This document shows, in pieces, positions 60,688 through 64,000 of a stretch of DNA of 64,000 bases. This DNA is from Chloroflexota bacterium (GTDB taxonomy: Bacteria; Chloroflexota; Dehalococcoidia; UBA2979). The first letter of the stretch is position 1. Each line of letters opens with the position of its first letter. Below the pieces are notes generated by a model. It saw only the letters and a list, made by a program, of their open reading frames with translations, had not been told where the DNA came from and did not search any database. A program made the position numbers and the translations under genes. The DNA is taken from positions 33,314 to 97,313 of the forward strand of contig QWRD01000004.1 in NCBI GenBank assembly GCA_003670575.1, read 5' to 3'.

Positions 60688-62784
60688 ATGCCACGCACCA
60701 TCCCGCTTGAGCGGGTACGCAACATCGGCATCATCGCGCACATCGATGCGGGCAAGACCACCGTGTCTGAGCGCGTGCTCTACTACACGGGCCGCAGCTA
60801 CCGGATTGGCGAGGTGCACGAAGGCACCGCGATCATGGACTGGATGGAGCAGGAGCGAGAGCGCGGCATCACGATCACGTCTGCCGCAACGACCTGCCAG
60901 TGGGCCGACCACTCCATCAACATCATTGACACCCCAGGCCACGTGGACTTCACCGTTGAGGTGGAGCGCTCGCTGCGGGTGCTCGACGGCGGCGTAGTGG
61001 TGTTCGACGGTGTTGCCGGCGTGGAGCCGCAGTCCGAGACCGTGTGGCGCCAGGCTGACAAGTACCACGTGCCGCGCATCTGTTTCATCAACAAGCTTGA
61101 CCGCACTGGCGCATCGTTCGATCGCTGCGTGGACATGATTGTCGACCGCCTGGGCGCAGTGCCGGTGTCGCTGCAGATCCCGATTGGTCACGAGGATCTC
61201 CACCTCGGCGTGATCGACCTGCTGGAGATGGAAGCGGTCTACTTCGAGGGTGACCGCGGCACCGAGATGGTTCGCCGCCCGATCCCGCCGGAGTTGTTGG
61301 GCGCCGCCACTGCCGCACGGGAGACGATGGTTGAGCGTGTCGCTGAAAACGACGATCTGTTGATGATGTCCTTCCTCGAGGGCAAGGCCATCGAGATCCC
61401 GGAGCTGAAGAAGGCGATTCGGCGCGCGACGATCTCGTCCGCTATCACACCCGTGCTCTGCGGATCCGCACTGAAGAACAAGGGCGTCCAGTTGATGCTC
61501 GACGCGGTGGTGGACTACCTCCCGTCGCCGCTGGACGTGCCGCCGATCGTCGCGAACGACCCGCGCGACATGACGAAGAGCCTGCAGCGCGCCCCGTCCG
61601 ACGACGAGCCGCTGACTGCGCTCGCGTTCAAGGTTGTGTCCGACCCGTTCGTAGGTCGCCTCGTCTTCTTCCGCGTGTACGCGGGTGTGGCGAAGAGCGG
61701 TGACCAGATCCTGAACACGGCACGCGATAAGCGAGAGCGCTTCGGTCGACTGCTGAAGATGCATTCCAACTCGCGCGAGGACGTGGACGCGGTGTACGCC
61801 GGCGACATTGCCGCGGCGATCGGTCTCAAGGACACATTCACCGGCGACACGCTGTCGGATCGGGAGCACCCGGTCGTACTCGAGTCGATCACGTTCCCGG
61901 AGCCGGTCATTTCGGTCGCAATCGAGCCGAAGACCCGCGAAGATCAGGAGAAGTTGGGCGACGCCCTCCAGCACCTGACCGAGGAAGACCCCACGTTCCG
62001 CGTCCGCCACGACCAGGAAACTGGCCAGACCGTGATCGCCGGCATGGGCGAGTTGCACCTCGAAGTCATCGTCGACCGCATGAAGCGCGAATACAAAGTC
62101 GAGGCGGCCATCGGTCGTCCTCAGGTGGCGTACCGCGAGACCGTCACCAAGTTCGCGCGGGCGGATGGTCGCTTCGTGCGGCAGAGTGGTGGTCGCGGCC
62201 AGTACGGGCACTGCGTGCTGGAGATCACACCTCGGGAGCCCGGTCAGGGCTACATCTTCGAAGACAAGACGGTTGGCGGGTCGATCCCGCGCGAGTACAT
62301 CAGCCCCGTCCGTCAGGGCGTGGAATTGGCGCTGCACAACGGTGTGCGCGCCGGATTCCCGGTCGTAGACGTCGCAGTCGCGGTCGTCGATGGCTCATTC
62401 CACGCGGTGGACTCGTCGGAAATGGCGTTCCAGACCGCGGGCTCCATGGGGATGCGCGCGGCCCTGGAGGCTGCTGGCTCCATCCTGCTGGAGCCGGTCA
62501 TGAAGCTTGAAGTGGTTACGCCGGAAGACTATTTCGGCGACGTGCTCGGCGACATCAACGCACGTCGAGGCCAGGTGCAGGGCATGGATCAGCGCGGCAA
62601 CGCGCGCGTGCTCTCGGTGATGGTGCCGCTGGCGGAGACGTTCGGATATGCCACCGACCTCCGTTCCAACACTCAGGGCCGCGCGACGTACTCCATGGAG
62701 TTCGACCACTACGCGCAGGTTCCGTCAAACGTGGCAGACGAGATCCAGGGTCGCCAGCGCAACGCGCGCGTGACCACGGTTTAG
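60688..62784 (+). CDS. fusA: Elongation factor G
   Basis: Translocase GTPase of 698 residues. G1 [10 protein letters not shown]2 region [10 protein letters not shown]3 D-T-P-G-H-V-D, G4 N-K-L-D and the later EF-G domains II-V are all present. It follows rpsG by 125 bases, where AGGCCC/GGGCCT and GGGCCC/GGCCC pairs form small hairpins. Confidence 0.98.
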   Translation: MPRTIPLERVRNIGIIAHIDAGKTTVSERVLYYTGRSYRIGEVHEGTAIMDWMEQERERGITITSAATTCQWADHSINIIDTPGHVDFTVEVERSLRVLDGGVVVFDGVAGVEPQSETVWRQADKYHVPRICFINKLDRTGASFDRCVDMIVDRLGAVPVSLQIPIGHEDLHLGVIDLLEMEAVYFEGDRGTEMVRRPIPPELLGAATAARETMVERVAENDDLLMMSFLEGKAIEIPELKKAIRRATISSAITPVLCGSALKNKGVQLMLDAVVDYLPSPLDVPPIVANDPRDMTKSLQRAPSDDEPLTALAFKVVSDPFVGRLVFFRVYAGVAKSGDQILNTARDKRERFGRLLKMHSNSREDVDAVYAGDIAAAIGLKDTFTGDTLSDREHPVVLESITFPEPVISVAIEPKTREDQEKLGDALQHLTEEDPTFRVRHDQETGQTVIAGMGELHLEVIVDRMKREYKVEAAIGRPQVAYRETVTKFARADGRFVRQSGGRGQYGHCVLEITPREPGQGYIFEDKTVGGSIPREYISPVRQGVELALHNGVRAGFPVVDVAVAVVDGSFHAVDSSEMAFQTAGSMGMRAALEAAGSILLEPVMKLEVVTPEDYFGDVLGDINARRGQVQGMDQRGNARVLSVMVPLAETFGYATDLRSNTQGRATYSMEFDHYAQVPSNVADEIQGRQRNARVTTV

Positions 62785-62799
62785 GGAAGGGTACGAGCG

Positions 62800-63999
62800 A
62801 TGGCGAAGGGGAAGTTTGAGCGGAACAAGCCGCACGCGAACGTCGGGACGATTGGTCACGTGGACCACGGCAAGACCTCGCTGACGGCTGCGATCACGAA
62901 AGTGCTATCGCTGAAGGGCGAGGCGACGTTCCGAGCGTTCGACTCCATCGACAACGCGCCGGAAGAGCGAGCACGCGGGATCACGATCGCGATCGCGCAC
63001 GTGGAGTACGAGACGGAGAAGCGTCACTACGCACACGTCGACTGCCCCGGCCACGCGGACTACATCAAGAACATGATCACCGGCGCGGCACAGATGGACG
63101 GCGCGATCCTCGTGGTCGCTGCTCCTGACGGGCCGATGCCGCAGACGCGAGAGCACCTGCTGCTCGCGAAGCAGGTCGAAGTGCCCGCGGTCGTGATCTT
63201 CCTGAACAAGTGCGACATGATGGAAGACGAAGAACTGCTGGAACTGGTCGAGATGGAGATGCGCGAACTGCTCTCGGGGTACGAATTCCCGGGCGACGAC
63301 ACCCCGATCATTCGGGGGTCCGCGCTGAAGGTACTGGAGAGCACCTCCACCGACCCGGACGCACCGGAATACAAGTGCATCTGGGACCTCATGGAAGCGG
63401 TCGACAACTTCATCCCGCAGCCTGAGCGCCCGGTGGACCTGCCGTTCCTGATGCCGATTGAAGACGTCTTCGGGATCAAGGGCCGCGGCACCGTGGTCAC
63501 GGGACGCATCGAGCGCGGCATCGTCAAGGTCGGCGAAGAAGTCGAAATTGTCGGGATCAAAGAGTCTCGCAAGACCACCGTCACCGGTGTCGAAATGTTC
63601 AAGAAGCTGCTGGACCAGGGCGAGGCCGGCGACAATGTCGGCTGCCTGCTGCGCGGCATTGAGCGTGAAGACGTCGAGCGCGGCCAAGTGCTGGCGAAGA
63701 CCGGATCGATCACGCCTCACCGCAAGTTTGAGGGTGAGCTGTACGTACTCTCGAAGGAAGAAGGCGGTCGTCACACGCCGTTCTTCAACGGATACCGCCC
63801 GCAGTTTTACATGCGAACCACGGACGTCACGGGCGACGTCACCCTGCCGGAAGGCACGGAGATGGTCATGCCCGGAGACAACGTCTCTGTGAGCATTGAG
63901 TTGATTACACCGGTCGCGGTGGAAGAGGGTCTGCGCTTCGCGATTCGCGAAGGCGGCCGCACCGTGGGCGCAGGAGTGGTCACCAAGATCACCGAGTAG
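62800..63999 (+). CDS. tuf: Elongation factor Tu
   Basis: Delivers aminoacyl-tRNA to the ribosome. The 399-residue protein is complete, ending at a TAG at 63997-63999. It has [27 protein letters not shown] and the domain III end. The usual Arg/Gly block before the effector loop is [12 protein letters not shown]. It lies 15 bases after fusA and closes the window. Confidence 0.98.
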   Translation: MAKGKFERNKPHANVGTIGHVDHGKTSLTAAITKVLSLKGEATFRAFDSIDNAPEERARGITIAIAHVEYETEKRHYAHVDCPGHADYIKNMITGAAQMDGAILVVAAPDGPMPQTREHLLLAKQVEVPAVVIFLNKCDMMEDEELLELVEMEMRELLSGYEFPGDDTPIIRGSALKVLESTSTDPDAPEYKCIWDLMEAVDNFIPQPERPVDLPFLMPIEDVFGIKGRGTVVTGRIERGIVKVGEEVEIVGIKESRKTTVTGVEMFKKLLDQGEAGDNVGCLLRGIEREDVERGQVLAKTGSITPHRKFEGELYVLSKEEGGRHTPFFNGYRPQFYMRTTDVTGDVTLPEGTEMVMPGDNVSVSIELITPVAVEEGLRFAIREGGRTVGAGVVTKITE

Positions 64000-64000
64000 G

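Overview
The window is a high-GC bacterial chromosome segment with tightly packed housekeeping genes, many GTG/TTG starts, and no tRNA, rRNA, CRISPR array or insertion sequence that I could find. Several features together point to Chloroflexota (a Dehalococcoidia/Tepidiformia-like lineage is my best guess), with Actinobacteria-like gene content as the main alternative: mycobacterial-style CysO/CysM/Mec sulfur-carrier genes, MurT/GatD lipid II amidation, a split menaquinol-type cytochrome b, DnaD and DnaC-like helicase-loading genes after dnaB, S21, and a complete rpsL-rpsG-fusA-tuf operon. The taxonomic call is inference. The organism appears to be aerobic or facultative, with a cell wall.

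Layout. 0-5 kb: nadD, a TerC membrane protein behind a manganese riboswitch, a methyltransferase and gyrB. 5-13 kb: trmO, ychF, two XdhC-type pieces separated by a candidate structured RNA, murT-gatD, lgt, uppP. 13-21.5 kb: a sulfur-assimilation island. It begins with a SAM-I riboswitch, followed by a divergent threonine-synthase-like PLP enzyme, a NIL-domain protein, a CysO-like sulfur carrier, an Rrf2 regulator with a 25-bp operator, cysK, a sulfur carrier fused to its own E1-like activating enzyme, a second free CysO, CysM, a rhodanese, an unknown gene and a JAMM (Mec) protease. 21.6-28.6 kb: folP-folK fusion, a Trm112-like protein, purF-purM-purH. 28.7-33.3 kb: glycosyltransferase, then a cytochrome bc operon with small accessory proteins. 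33.5-40.4 kb: rpsU, yqeY, a PgpH-type c-di-AMP phosphodiesterase, purQ, purL. 40.4-46.3 kb: rplI, dnaB, dnaD-like, a double-ATPase DnaC-like loader, a MazEF-like pair. 46.3-51.9 kb: a MoaD-MoaE fusion, comF-like, pfkB, glyA, rpsF-ssb-rpsR. 51.9-59.3 kb: a parvulin-like foldase, hom, a coiled-coil protein, a canonical thrC, folE, an MshA-like and a PIG-L (MshB-like) gene. 59.3-64 kb: the str operon.

The most interesting system is the 13-21.5 kb island. Everything needed to make, load, spend and recycle a ubiquitin-like sulfur carrier is present: carriers ending in Gly-Gly, E1-like activator, rhodanese sulfur donor, OPS-type cysteine synthase, JAMM protease. The methionine-sensing riboswitch placed on a ThrC paralog next to a carrier suggests a second use of the same chemistry. 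A PLP enzyme might make homocysteine from O-phosphohomoserine and a protein thiocarboxylate, while the canonical ThrC at 55 kb, next to hom, makes threonine. That role is a hypothesis. Two ubiquitin-like fusions in the window (to the E1-like enzyme and to MoaE) carry an internal Gly-Gly and would need proteolytic release, for which the JAMM protease is the obvious candidate.
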